Origin: DATGLG01 sp035294245
GTDB taxonomy: Bacteria; Pseudomonadota; Alphaproteobacteria; JACZXZ01
Length of the DNA: 64,000 bases
Reading direction: 5' to 3'
Assembly: GCA_035294245.1 (NCBI GenBank)
Contig: DATGLG010000020.1
Location: 39,984-103,983 of the forward strand
Below, piece after piece: positions 50,620 to 59,173 of this stretch. The position numbers and the translations under genes were made by a program. Below the pieces are notes generated by a model. That model searched no databases, had not been told where the DNA came from, and saw only the letters and a list, made by a program, of their open reading frames with translations. Position 1 is the first letter of the stretch; each line of letters opens with the position of its first letter.

Positions 50620-51588
50620 ATGAGCGCTTACGTCGCCAGACGACTCCTTCAGGGCATCGTCGTCCTCTTCATCGTCTCGTTCATCGCCTTCGCGATCTTC
50701 CAATATATCGGCGATCCCGCCGTCACCATGGCGGGGCAATATGCGACGGCGGCGCAGGAGGCGGCGATCCGGAAAGCGCTGGGGCTCGATCAGCCCTTCT
50801 ACATTCAATATCTGCATTTCATCGCGAACGCGGTGGGCGGCAATCTCGGGATGTCCTATGTCGCCAAGGTTCCCGTCCTCGGCCTCATCCTGGAGCGTCT
50901 GCCGGCGAGCCTGGAGCTGGCCTTCACCGCCGAGGTCGGCGCAGTGATTTTCGGTGTCGCGCTCGGGGTGCTCTCCGCGGCCTATCCGCGCTCGGTCTTC
51001 AGCAAGGCGACGCTCACGGGCTCGCTCTTCGGCGTCTCCCTTCCGACCTTCCTCGTCGGCATCCTCCTCATTCTCGTCTTCGCGGTGTGGCTCGGCTGGC
51101 TGCCGCCCTTCGGCCGCGGCGATGTGGTGCCGGTCATCGACCCGTGGAGCACCGGCTTTCTCACCGCCAGCGGCTGGGCCCATTTGGCGCTCCCGGCGAT
51201 CACGCTCGGGATGTTTCAGCTCGCGCTTCTCTACCGGCTTACCCGGAACGGCATGGTGGAGATCCTGCGGGCCGATTACATCCGCACTGCGCGGGCGAAA
51301 GGCCTTGGCCGATGGAGCGTGCTCTTCAAGCACGCGCTGCGCAATGTCCTCATTCCGGTCATCACCATGGTCGGCCTGCAATTGGGGCAGCTCATCGGCT
51401 TTTCGATCGTAACCGAGAGCATCTTTCAATGGCCGGGGGCGGGGAATCTGCTGCTGACCTCGCTCTACGAGAGCGATTTCCCGGTCGTCGCGGCCTATAT
51501 CATCATCGTGGCGCTGATCGTCGTCGGGCTCAATTTGCTCGTCGACATCAGCTATGCGCTGCTCAATCCGAGAATTCGCTATGACTGA
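50620..51588 (+). CDS. dppB: Dipeptide ABC transporter permease, DppB-type
   Basis: This 322-residue permease has an N-terminal YVARRLLQGIVVLFIVSFIAF segment, DPAVTMAGQYATAAQEAAIRKALGLDQP near residue 30, and the EAA loop DYIRTARAKGLGRWSVLFKHALRN. About six transmembrane helices are visible. It overlaps dppC by eight bases. The start has only a weak ribosome site, consistent with lower expression than the binding protein. Confidence 0.9.
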   Translation: MSAYVARRLLQGIVVLFIVSFIAFAIFQYIGDPAVTMAGQYATAAQEAAIRKALGLDQPFYIQYLHFIANAVGGNLGMSYVAKVPVLGLILERLPASLELAFTAEVGAVIFGVALGVLSAAYPRSVFSKATLTGSLFGVSLPTFLVGILLILVFAVWLGWLPPFGRGDVVPVIDPWSTGFLTASGWAHLALPAITLGMFQLALLYRLTRNGMVEILRADYIRTARAKGLGRWSVLFKHALRNVLIPVITMVGLQLGQLIGFSIVTESIFQWPGAGNLLLTSLYESDFPVVAAYIIIVALIVVGLNLLVDISYALLNPRIRYD

Positions 51589-52516
51589 GACGGTCAACGT
51601 CCCAAGCGGCGGCTTGCATCCGGGAGAGGCGACGCTGCCGCGGCGGCGCTCATCCCGCGTGCTTCGTCATTTCCTGCGCCGCCCGCTCGCCGTCGCAGGC
51701 GCCGCCTTCCTCGTCCTCGTTATCGCCGGCGCCATACTCGCCCCACTGATCGCGCCCCAGAACCCGTACGACCTCCAATCCCTCCATCTCAGCGATTCCC
51801 TGATCCCACCGCTCTGGATGGACGGGGGAACGCTTCCCTATCTCCTGGGCACGGACGTCCAGGGGCGCGACATCCTCAGCACGATCCTCTACGGCTCCCA
51901 GACCTCGCTGATCGTCGGATTCAGCGTGGTCGTCCTCGCCGGCCTCATCGGCGGCGGAATCGGACTGCTTGCCGGCTTCACCGGCGGCTGGCTCGATACG
52001 ATCATCATGCGCATCGCCGATTCGTTCCTCTCCTTCTCCACGACGCTGATCGCGCTGCTCCTCCTCGGCGTCTTCAAGAACAACAGCCTCCTTCTCGTCA
52101 TCCTCGCGATCGTCGTCGGCGACTGGGTTCAATATGCGCGCACGATGCGGGGCTCCGTGCTCGCCGTGAAGGAGGAGGACTATGTCATGGCGGCGCGGGC
52201 CCTCGGCGGCGGGAGGATGCGCATCGTGCTCAGGCACATTTTGCCGAACGCCGTATCGCCGCTTCTCGTCATCGCGGCGGTCGATTTCGGCGTCGCCGTC
52301 ACGCTCGAGGCGACCCTGAGCTTCCTCGGGGTCGGCGTGCCGATCACCCAGCCGTCGCTCGGGATGATGATCTCCCAGGGGCGCGATTTCATCTATGCCG
52401 GCAATTGGTGGCTGATCGTCTTTCCCGCCGGCGTGGTGATGGGGATCGTGTTCAGCCTGAACGTCATCGCCGATTGGTTGCGCGACGAGATCGATCCGCG
52501 CCTCTTGAAGCTGTGA
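51581..52516 (+). CDS. dppC: Dipeptide ABC transporter permease, DppC-type
   Basis: This 311-residue partner of DppB begins MTETVNVP, with the ATG inside the dppB stop region. FLRRPLAVAGAAFLVLVIAGAILAPLIAP is the N-terminal membrane segment. LLGTDVQGRDILSTILYGSQTSL, typical of DppC, follows. The EAA loop is DYVMAARALGGGRMRIVLRHILPN. The gene is only four bases from the stop of the convergent iadA-like gene. Confidence 0.9.
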   Translation: MTETVNVPSGGLHPGEATLPRRRSSRVLRHFLRRPLAVAGAAFLVLVIAGAILAPLIAPQNPYDLQSLHLSDSLIPPLWMDGGTLPYLLGTDVQGRDILSTILYGSQTSLIVGFSVVVLAGLIGGGIGLLAGFTGGWLDTIIMRIADSFLSFSTTLIALLLLGVFKNNSLLLVILAIVVGDWVQYARTMRGSVLAVKEEDYVMAARALGGGRMRIVLRHILPNAVSPLLVIAAVDFGVAVTLEATLSFLGVGVPITQPSLGMMISQGRDFIYAGNWWLIVFPAGVVMGIVFSLNVIADWLRDEIDPRLLKL

Positions 52517-52520
52517 GCGA

Positions 52521-53648
52521 TCACAGCAGGCGCCGGCCTTTCACGAAGACGGCGACCGGCTTCAATTCCCGATCGAGAACGGTGATGTCGGCATCTGCCC
52601 CCGTGGCAAGCCGCCCCTTCGCCTCGGCCATTCCGATCACCCGGGCGATGTTGCGGGTGATGAGGGCAAGCGCATCCCCGAACGCGAGGCGACCGGAACG
52701 CGCGAGACGCTGCCAATCGGCCAGAAGCGCCGTATTGGTCGCGACCCGCATGCCGACGAGCTCACCCTTCTCGTCGAACTCCGGGAGGCTGCCGTTGCAG
52801 TCGGAGCTCATGGTGATTTGCCCGATCGGCACGCCCTGATCGAGGAGGTAATGCACGGCGTCGACGGCCGTGACGGCGTTCTTTCCGGGAAATTCGAAGG
52901 CCGTGATGTCGACGGCGGCGCCGAACGTCTTCGCGTAGTCGGCCGACTCCTCGAGCAGGCGGCGATGCCGGTTGACATGCGTGGGGATGATCTGGTCGGC
53001 TGGGATCTCGGTTTCGCTCAGAAGGCGCTTCAAGGGCGCCAGGCCGCGCGCGCCCGAGCCGAGATGGAAATGCACGATGCCGCGCTTGCGCGACAGCATG
53101 CCGCCGATCCGTGCCTCGCTCACCAGCCGCTCGATCTCGGCCTGGGTGGGCTGGGACGAGCGGTGGTCGGAGATGGCGATCTCGCCGACGCCGATCACCT
53201 CGGGAATCCATGCGATGTCGCGCTGGATGTCGCCGGTCAGCGTCGGCGGCGGCACGCGATAGGCGCCCGTGTACATATAGGCCTCGATGCCCTGCTCGCG
53301 GAGCCCGCGCGTCTTGGCGAGGAGATCGGCGGGCGAGCGGCTAATGCTGTCGGTGCCGAGCAAGCCGACGATGGTGGTGAAGCCTGCCGCGACGACCTCC
53401 TCGGCGCTGATCGGTGGGCAGCGCGTCGAGAAGCCGCCCTCGCCGCCGCCGCCCGTCACATGTGCATGCTGGTCGATGAAGCCGGGAACGGCGATCCCCT
53501 CGGGAAAGTCGAACGTCTCTGTCTCGACGCCCTTGGGCACGCCCAGGCCATCGCCGAGCGCCGCGATGCGGCCGTCGGCGATGAAGATATCGTGAGCCTG
53601 GGACGGCTCCGGCGTGTGGATTTCCTTGACGCGTAAGAGCGTGAGCAT
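52521..53648 (-). CDS. iadA: Isoaspartyl dipeptidase-like amidohydrolase (IadA family)
   Basis: This 375-residue protein matches E. coli IadA along its length: PGFIDQHAHVTGGGGEGG, GLLGTDSISRSPADLLAKTR, AISDHRS, PTHVNR and SSDCNGS. Metal ligands H61, H63, H195, H224 and D283 are present. The bridging ligand, a carboxylated Lys in the E. coli enzyme as I recall it, aligns with E156 here. Other amidohydrolases use Glu in this role, so it may still be active but with changed properties. IadA removes isoaspartyl residues from damaged peptides. It shares the minus-strand operon with the transporter ATPases. Confidence 0.87.
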   Translation of the reverse strand: MLTLLRVKEIHTPEPSQAHDIFIADGRIAALGDGLGVPKGVETETFDFPEGIAVPGFIDQHAHVTGGGGEGGFSTRCPPISAEEVVAAGFTTIVGLLGTDSISRSPADLLAKTRGLREQGIEAYMYTGAYRVPPPTLTGDIQRDIAWIPEVIGVGEIAISDHRSSQPTQAEIERLVSEARIGGMLSRKRGIVHFHLGSGARGLAPLKRLLSETEIPADQIIPTHVNRHRRLLEESADYAKTFGAAVDITAFEFPGKNAVTAVDAVHYLLDQGVPIGQITMSSDCNGSLPEFDEKGELVGMRVATNTALLADWQRLARSGRLAFGDALALITRNIARVIGMAEAKGRLATGADADITVLDRELKPVAVFVKGRRLL

Positions 53649-53716
53649 GGCCGGTCCTTGCTAAGCGTGTTGATGGAGGATGCAGCCCGCGGGAGAGGAG
53701 CGTCGAGATCGCACGA

Positions 53717-54700
53717 TCACAATATGTCGTCGCGGATGCAGGCCTTGAAGCGTCCGGGAGCCACTTCGCGCAGCTCTGGCACGACCTTCGCGCAATCCGC
53801 GATGGCGTAGGGGCAGCGGGTGCGGAACACGCAACCGGAGGGCGGATTCATCGGGCTCGGAATGTCGCCGGTCAGCACGATTCGCTTGCCCTTGCGCTCG
53901 GGGTCGGGGACGGGAACGGCCGAGAGCAGCGCCTCCGTATAGGGGTGCTTCGGGCTCCGGCACAACTCCTGGCTAGGCCCGTGCTCCATGATCTTCCCGA
54001 GATACATCACGACGATACGATCGGAGATATACTCGACGACCGCGAGATCATGCGCGATGAAGAGAAGGGCGAGGCCGAGCCGCTCCTGCAGGTCACGGAG
54101 GAGGTTGACGATCTGCGCCTGGATCGAGACGTCGAGAGCGGAGACAGGCTCGTCCGCCACGATGAAGACCGGACCGACGGCGAGGGCCCGCGCGATGCCA
54201 ATGCGCTGGCGTTGCCCGCCGGAAAATTCATGCGGGTAGCGGCTCATGTGATCCGGCGCGAGGCCGACCAGACTCAACAGCTCGGCGACGCGGTCCCGCC
54301 GTGCCCGCCGTCCATTCGCCAAGCCATGGACCACCAGCGGCTCGGCGACGATCTGCTCGACACGCAGACGCGGGTTGAGGGAGGCGAAGGGGTCCTGAAA
54401 GATCGGCTGCGCCTTGCGGCGGAAAGCGCGAAGTGCGCGCGGAGACATGCGCGACACGTCCTGGCCGTCGAAGACGACCGCGCCGGCCGTCGGATCGACC
54501 AGGCGGAGCACCGCGCGCCCCGCCGTCGTCTTGCCGGAGCCCGACTCGCCGACCAGTCCCACGACCTCGCCCGCCTCAACGTGGAACGAGACGTCGTCGA
54601 CAGCCTTCACGCTGGCGCCGGCTCGCGAGAACAGACCGCCGCGCACCGCGAACCAGACCTTGAGGTCGCGCACCTCGAGGAGATGAGAGGTGGCCGTCAC
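53717..54700 (-). CDS. dppF: Dipeptide ABC transporter ATPase, DppF/OppF-type
   Basis: This 327-residue ATPase starts at GTG 54700, overlapping the dppD stop (GTGA). Walker A is GESGSGKTT, Q-loop PIFQDPFASLNP, signature FSGGQRQRIGIARA, Walker B FIVADEPVSALD and switch His FIAHDLAVVEY. The C-terminal oligopeptide-transporter extension has CVFRTRCPYAIADC with the Cys cluster of this family. The DppBC subunits it serves are on the other strand. Confidence 0.92.
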   Translation of the reverse strand: MTATSHLLEVRDLKVWFAVRGGLFSRAGASVKAVDDVSFHVEAGEVVGLVGESGSGKTTAGRAVLRLVDPTAGAVVFDGQDVSRMSPRALRAFRRKAQPIFQDPFASLNPRLRVEQIVAEPLVVHGLANGRRARRDRVAELLSLVGLAPDHMSRYPHEFSGGQRQRIGIARALAVGPVFIVADEPVSALDVSIQAQIVNLLRDLQERLGLALLFIAHDLAVVEYISDRIVVMYLGKIMEHGPSQELCRSPKHPYTEALLSAVPVPDPERKGKRIVLTGDIPSPMNPPSGCVFRTRCPYAIADCAKVVPELREVAPGRFKACIRDDIL

Positions 54701-55719
54701 TGCGCCCGAGCCTCCATGACGTGCCGCCAGCGCACGCAGCGCACCGCATGATCGAGGCCGCATTGCTCGAGGGGCGGGGAGTCCCGGTCGCAGAGGCCCG
54801 CGACGAAGAAGCCGCAGCGGGGATGGAAGGCGCAGCCCTTGGGGAGATCGCGCGGATTGGGCACGTTGCCGGGGATTGCCTCCAGGCGTCCACCACCCTC
54901 CTTTCTCGCGCCCAAGCGCGGAACCGAGTTCATCAGGCCGATCGTATATGGCATGCGCGGGTTTCTGAAGACGTCGCGGGCCGGGCCCTCCTCGACGACC
55001 CGCCCTGCATACATCACCAGGATCCGATCGGCGATCTCGGCGGCCACGCCGAGATTATGGGTGATGAAGATGACGGCCATGCCGAGCTCCTGCTGGAGCC
55101 GCTTCATCAGCTCGAGAATCTGGGCCTGAATGGTCACGTCGAGCGCCGTCGTCGGCTCGTCGGCGATGAGGAGGGCCGGGTTGCAGGAGAGCGCCATCGC
55201 GATCATCACGCGCTGGCGCATGCCGCCTGACATCTGATGGGGGTAGCTCTCCATCCGTTTCGCCGGCTCCGGGATGCCGAGGAGCTCGAGCATGTGGATG
55301 CCGAGGGCCAGCGCCTCGCGCTGGCTCTTGCCCTGGTGGAGGCGGATCGCCTCGGTGATCTGGTTGCCGACCGTATAGACCGGATTGAGGGAGGTCATCG
55401 GCTCCTGGAACACCATGGCGATCTCGTTGCCGCGGATTCGCCGCATCTCCGCGTCGGACAGCCGGGTGAGATCGCGAGGCCGGCCGTTCCGACCGCGGAA
55501 ATTGATCTCGCCGGCCGCGATCCGTCCCGGCGGGCTCGCGATGAGCCGCATCACGGCCAGGCTGGTGACGGATTTCCCGGACCCCGACTCGCCGACAATG
55601 ACGAGAGTCTCGCCGCGATCGATGTCGAACGACACCCCGTCGACGGCACGGACTGTGCCGTCCTCGGTTGCGAACTCGACCTTCAGGTCACGGACCTCGA
55701 GAAGATTTTCGGCTGCCAT
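54697..55719 (-). CDS. dppD: Dipeptide ABC transporter ATPase, DppD/OppD-type
   Basis: This 340-residue ATPase has Walker A GESGSGKSV, MVFQEPMTSLNPVYTVGNQ, signature MSGGMRQRVMIAMA, Walker B LLIADEPTTALD and switch His FITHNLGVAAE. The C-terminal GCAFHPRCGFFVAGLCD holds the family cysteine cluster. The ATG at 55719 is chosen because homologues start just before LLEVRDL. A TTG at 55776 would give a 19-residue extension. It is the first gene of the minus-strand operon dppD-dppF-iadA. Confidence 0.92.
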   Translation of the reverse strand: MAAENLLEVRDLKVEFATEDGTVRAVDGVSFDIDRGETLVIVGESGSGKSVTSLAVMRLIASPPGRIAAGEINFRGRNGRPRDLTRLSDAEMRRIRGNEIAMVFQEPMTSLNPVYTVGNQITEAIRLHQGKSQREALALGIHMLELLGIPEPAKRMESYPHQMSGGMRQRVMIAMALSCNPALLIADEPTTALDVTIQAQILELMKRLQQELGMAVIFITHNLGVAAEIADRILVMYAGRVVEEGPARDVFRNPRMPYTIGLMNSVPRLGARKEGGGRLEAIPGNVPNPRDLPKGCAFHPRCGFFVAGLCDRDSPPLEQCGLDHAVRCVRWRHVMEARAQ

Positions 55720-55995
55720 CGGGTTTGCTGCTATCCGCGCATTCGGGAAGCTCGCGGCGACGCATGCCCTTAGCAAAATCCGGGCGCGGCCGGAACGTTT
55801 AATTTCTTTCGCGCCGTCGCGAACTCAGCGCACCGCCTCGATTCGTCATCATTAGCGGCATATTTAACATGATAGTTTAGTATATTTAGATTTTTTTGTC
55901 TCGCCTTCTTGTAAAAACTAATTGACTTGTCCGAGGAGGCGTTGATTATCTCGGCCGTCGGCGCTGCCGCTGAAAAGCGAGAGGAGGACCGAGCC
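55720..55995. promoter_or_regulatory. AT-rich divergent promoter region (dppD operon / osmC)
   Basis: This 276-base region between divergent operons has an AT-rich core at 55850-55925, in contrast to its surroundings. TTGACT at 55922-55927 and several AT-rich near-consensus boxes are present. I cannot fix start sites. The AT-rich block is where promoters for both operons, and possible regulator binding, are expected. Confidence 0.45.
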
Positions 55996-56484
55996 ATGAC
56001 CGCATCGCCCAAGCTGGCGGAGGACCACGCGCCCCAGATCAAGACGGTGCGCGTCGAGGGTCGATGGAAGGGCCGCTATCGCAACGATCTTGCGGTCCGC
56101 GACTTTAACTTCGTCACCGCGGAGCCCGAGAAGATCGGCGGCAACAATGAGGGGCCCACCCCGATGGAGTATGTCGCCGGAGCGCTCAGCGGCTGCCTCG
56201 GCATCGTCATCGAGCTGGTGGCGAAGGAGCAGGGGGTCGCGCTCGACGATTTGTGCATCGAGTGCACGGGGCTCGTCGATCAGCGCGGGCTCTTCGGCAC
56301 CGCGGAGGTATCGCCGCATTTCCAATCCGTCGATATCGCCATCACGTTGGCGACCCGGGCGCCTGAGGCGCAACTCGCGGCGCTCAAGCGCGACGTGCTG
56401 AAGCGCTGCCCGGTCTACAATCTGGTGCGGGACAGCGGCGCCAAGGTCACCGTCACCTGGACGGTCGCGGAGGCGACGCGATGA
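55996..56484 (+). CDS. OsmC/Ohr-family peroxidase-like protein
   Basis: This 162-residue protein starts at the ATG at 55996 behind an AGGAGG box. C67 (SGCLGI) and C138 (KRCPVYNL) are the paired cysteines of OsmC/Ohr proteins, which reduce organic hydroperoxides. PTPMEYVAGALSGC is typical. It could belong to the broader OsmC-like group of unknown substrate. Its stop overlaps the start of a sodium:solute symporter (ATGA), so the two are translated together. Confidence 0.88.
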   Translation: MTASPKLAEDHAPQIKTVRVEGRWKGRYRNDLAVRDFNFVTAEPEKIGGNNEGPTPMEYVAGALSGCLGIVIELVAKEQGVALDDLCIECTGLVDQRGLFGTAEVSPHFQSVDIAITLATRAPEAQLAALKRDVLKRCPVYNLVRDSGAKVTVTWTVAEATR

Positions 56485-58118
56485 ACACCTATGGCCAATG
56501 GGTGGTGGGTCTCGCCGTTGCCTATACGGTGCTGCTGGTGGCCACGGGACGCCTCGCGCGCCGCAAGGCGCAAAGCGCTACGGGCGGGTATTTCGTCGGC
56601 GGGCGGCAATTCTCGCCGCTGCTGGTGGCGCTTTGCGTCACCGGGCTCTTCTCGGGCTCGACCTTCATCGCGGTCCTCGAGCTCAGCTATCTCAGGGGCA
56701 TCTCGGCGGCATGGTACGGGGTCGCCGAGACCATCCAAGTGCTGCTCATCGCGCTTTTTCTTGTGACTCGCTTCCGCGAGCGTGCACTCGTCACCATTTC
56801 CGGCCTGATCGGCGACCATTATGGCCGTGCGGCGCGTGCCGTCGCCGGTGCGATCACCGCCTTCGCCTTCCCCATGTGGTCGGTGGCGACAGCGCTCGCC
56901 TTTGCCTCCGCCGTCCATGTCTCGACGGGCATTCCGATGCTCTGGTCCCTGGTGCTGACGGCGGCGCTGCTGCTCGCCTATCTCCAGAGCGGCGGCATGT
57001 GGTCGATCGGCCTGACCCAGAGCATCAACTGCGTCGTCTTCCTTGTCATGCTCACGATCGGCCTTGTCGCGGTGATTGCCGGGACGGGATTGGGCGGGCT
57101 CAGCAAGCTCGCCGCGGCCCGCCCGGAATACTTCGTCGCCGATACCGTCGGCATGACGCAGATTGCCGCCTGGTTCGGCACCTTCATCATCAACGTGCCG
57201 CTGGCCCAGGCGACCTTCCAGATGGCGGTGTCGTGCCGGACGCCCGCCGAGGGCCGTCGCGGCTTGTATTGGGCCTGCCTGATGGGCATTCCCTTCGTCA
57301 TCGTCGCGACATTGCTGGGCTTGACCGCGGCGTCGGCCTTACCCAGGGGTGCGCAAGGCCTTATCGCCATTCCACAATATATGGAGAAGGTGCTGCCGGC
57401 GCCCCTCGTCGGCGTGTTCTTCCTCGGCATCTGGGCCTGCGCCCTCGGTTGGGGCGGCCCCTGCCAGTTCTCGGGCGCCACCTCCCTCGGCCGCGACGTC
57501 ATGATGGCGTTTCGGCCACGGGCGAGCGAAGCCGATCTTGTGCGCTATACCCGTTGGTCGTTGGTGCTGTTGACCGTGCTCATGGTGATTTTTGGCCTGC
57601 TGCGATCCGAGCAATCCGCGTGGTGGAACATTCTCGCCTGGACGGCGCGCAATTCCGCCACCTTCGCCCCCGTGATCACGGCGTTGCTGTGGCGCGGCGC
57701 CACGCCGCTGGCGGCCCTGATCTCGATGATCGTCGGCTTCGTTGCCGGCATGCTGTGGTATCAGTTGAGCGGATGGGGCGTCGCCCACTTCCTTTACGGC
57801 ATCCATCCCGTCTGGCTGGGAATGAGCGCCAATATCCTGACGCTGGTGCTGCTGTCTCTAGCGACGGTGCGCGAAGGATGGATGCCGGCGCGTGGCGTCG
57901 CGCGCTACTGCGGCGCGGCGCTGCTCCTCTCCGGCGCCGGCTTGGCCGTGTTCGCCGGTCGGGCGTTCGCTTGGCTGCAGCCGACGGGGCTGCTCGGGCT
58001 GGTCCTCTTCCTCGCTGCGCTCGGCCTCTGCCTCGGCGCCATGGCGATGCTCAAGCGGCGCGAGGATGGCGCTGCGGTCGCCTCGCGAGCGGCTGCCGTC
58101 GCTGCCGCAAGCGACTAG
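56481..58118 (+). CDS. Sodium:solute symporter (SSS family)
   Basis: This 545-residue membrane protein has about thirteen hydrophobic segments and the SSS N-terminal pattern GGYFVGGRQFSPLLVALCVTGLFSGSTFIA. GLTQSINCVVFLVMLTIGLVAVIAG is a mid-protein helix pair. It imports a solute with Na+, as in PutP/PanF/urea-type carriers; the solute is not evident. The coupling to an OsmC-type gene is unusual. Confidence 0.88.
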   Translation: MNTYGQWVVGLAVAYTVLLVATGRLARRKAQSATGGYFVGGRQFSPLLVALCVTGLFSGSTFIAVLELSYLRGISAAWYGVAETIQVLLIALFLVTRFRERALVTISGLIGDHYGRAARAVAGAITAFAFPMWSVATALAFASAVHVSTGIPMLWSLVLTAALLLAYLQSGGMWSIGLTQSINCVVFLVMLTIGLVAVIAGTGLGGLSKLAAARPEYFVADTVGMTQIAAWFGTFIINVPLAQATFQMAVSCRTPAEGRRGLYWACLMGIPFVIVATLLGLTAASALPRGAQGLIAIPQYMEKVLPAPLVGVFFLGIWACALGWGGPCQFSGATSLGRDVMMAFRPRASEADLVRYTRWSLVLLTVLMVIFGLLRSEQSAWWNILAWTARNSATFAPVITALLWRGATPLAALISMIVGFVAGMLWYQLSGWGVAHFLYGIHPVWLGMSANILTLVLLSLATVREGWMPARGVARYCGAALLLSGAGLAVFAGRAFAWLQPTGLLGLVLFLAALGLCLGAMAMLKRREDGAAVASRAAAVAAASD

Positions 58119-58181
58119 GCAAGCCATAGCCCCAGATATAGGGGGAGGTCGCGCTCCACCTACAAATCGAGGAGGGCGAAT

Positions 58182-58202
58182 GGGCGAGACTGGAACTCGC
58201 CC
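58182..58202. other. Hairpin after the SSS gene
   Basis: GGGCGAG / CTCGCCC with a 7-base loop lies 64 bases after the symporter stop. A TTTT run follows at 58216-58219 but is too distant for a textbook terminator. Confidence 0.4.
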
Positions 58203-58217
58203 GGCGACGGGCGCGTT

Positions 58218-58248
58218 TTGCCATAGTTCCGGTGAGTTCCGGTATGAT
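58218..58248 (+). promoter_or_regulatory. Promoter with tandem repeat before ku
   Basis: TTGCCA at 58218-58223 and TATGAT at 58243-58248 are 19 bases apart, a long spacing. Two copies of AGTTCCGGT(G/A) with a 10-base period (58225-58234, 58235-58244) fill the spacer on one helical face, as expected for an activator that corrects a long spacer. The ku ATG is 19 bases downstream. Confidence 0.5.
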
Positions 58249-58267
58249 ACCAAAATCGGAGTGAGCC

Positions 58268-59164
58268 ATGGCGAAGCGCCCCTCGTGGTCCGGCTTCCTC
58301 AAGCTGTCCCTCGTCACTTGCCCCATCCAGCTCATCAACGCGACGATGAGGGCGAATACGGTCTCGTTCCATTTCATTCACCCGAAGACCCATAACCGGG
58401 TGCAGATGAGGCCGTTCGATCCCGATCTCGGCGAGGTCGAGCGGAAGGACCTCGTGCGCGGCTACGAGATCGAGGATGGAAAATACGTGACCGTCACCGA
58501 CGAGGATCTCGCCGAAATTCGCCTGGAATCCACCAAGACGATCGCGATCGAGAAGTTTGTGAGCATCGACGACATCGATCCGGTCTATTTCGACGGCGCC
58601 TATTTCGTCGTTCCGAATGGCGAGATGGCCATCGAGGCGTATACTGTCATCCGCGAGGCGATGAAAAAGGAGAACAGGGCGGCGCTCGGTCGCCTGGTTC
58701 TGTCGTATCGCGAGCATGTCGTCATCATCAAGCCGCGCGATAAGGGCCTGGTCCTTCATCGCATGCGCGACGCCCGGGAGGTGGAGGCGAGAGCGCCCTT
58801 CGACGACATCAAGGACGTCAAGGTGGATCCGAAGATGATCGAGATCGCATCGCGGATCATCGAGCAGAACGAAGGCGATTTTGAACCCGCGGAATTCAAG
58901 GATCCTTACGAGGAGGCCCTTATCGCCATGCTGAAGCGGCGCGCCAAGGGCGCCGAGCCGATCCACGCGGCCGAGACTCGCGAGGAGCCGACCAACGTCG
59001 TCAACCTGATGGACGCCTTGAAGAGGAGCTTGGAGCGAAAAGGCATGCCAAGCCGCGGGGAGCCGCGTGACGACGAGCGCAAAGTGGTCGACTTCAAGAA
59101 GGGCGGCCGCGCAGCGAGGCACAAGTCGTCGCCAAAGCACCGTAAGCGAGCCCATGCGCGATGA
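58268..59164 (+). CDS. ku: DNA-end-binding protein Ku
   Basis: This 298-residue Ku homologue forms a homodimeric ring on double-strand break ends and recruits LigD for non-homologous end joining. Its N-terminal WSGFLKLSLVTCPIQL, the central RGYEIEDGKYVTVTDEDL and KGLVLHRMRDAREVE are typical of bacterial Ku. The Lys/Arg-rich tail (KKGGRAARHKSSPKHRKR region) is the C-terminal extension that binds DNA. The ligD gene follows nine bases after the stop. Confidence 0.95.
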   Translation: MAKRPSWSGFLKLSLVTCPIQLINATMRANTVSFHFIHPKTHNRVQMRPFDPDLGEVERKDLVRGYEIEDGKYVTVTDEDLAEIRLESTKTIAIEKFVSIDDIDPVYFDGAYFVVPNGEMAIEAYTVIREAMKKENRAALGRLVLSYREHVVIIKPRDKGLVLHRMRDAREVEARAPFDDIKDVKVDPKMIEIASRIIEQNEGDFEPAEFKDPYEEALIAMLKRRAKGAEPIHAAETREEPTNVVNLMDALKRSLERKGMPSRGEPRDDERKVVDFKKGGRAARHKSSPKHRKRAHAR

Positions 59165-59173
59165 TGCGATCCC

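Noticed and set aside
56498..58129. Plus-strand frame of 543 codons parallel to the SSS symporter
   Set aside because: The symporter frame has hydrophobic helices and family motifs; the other frame is a polar, Arg/His-rich shadow of it.
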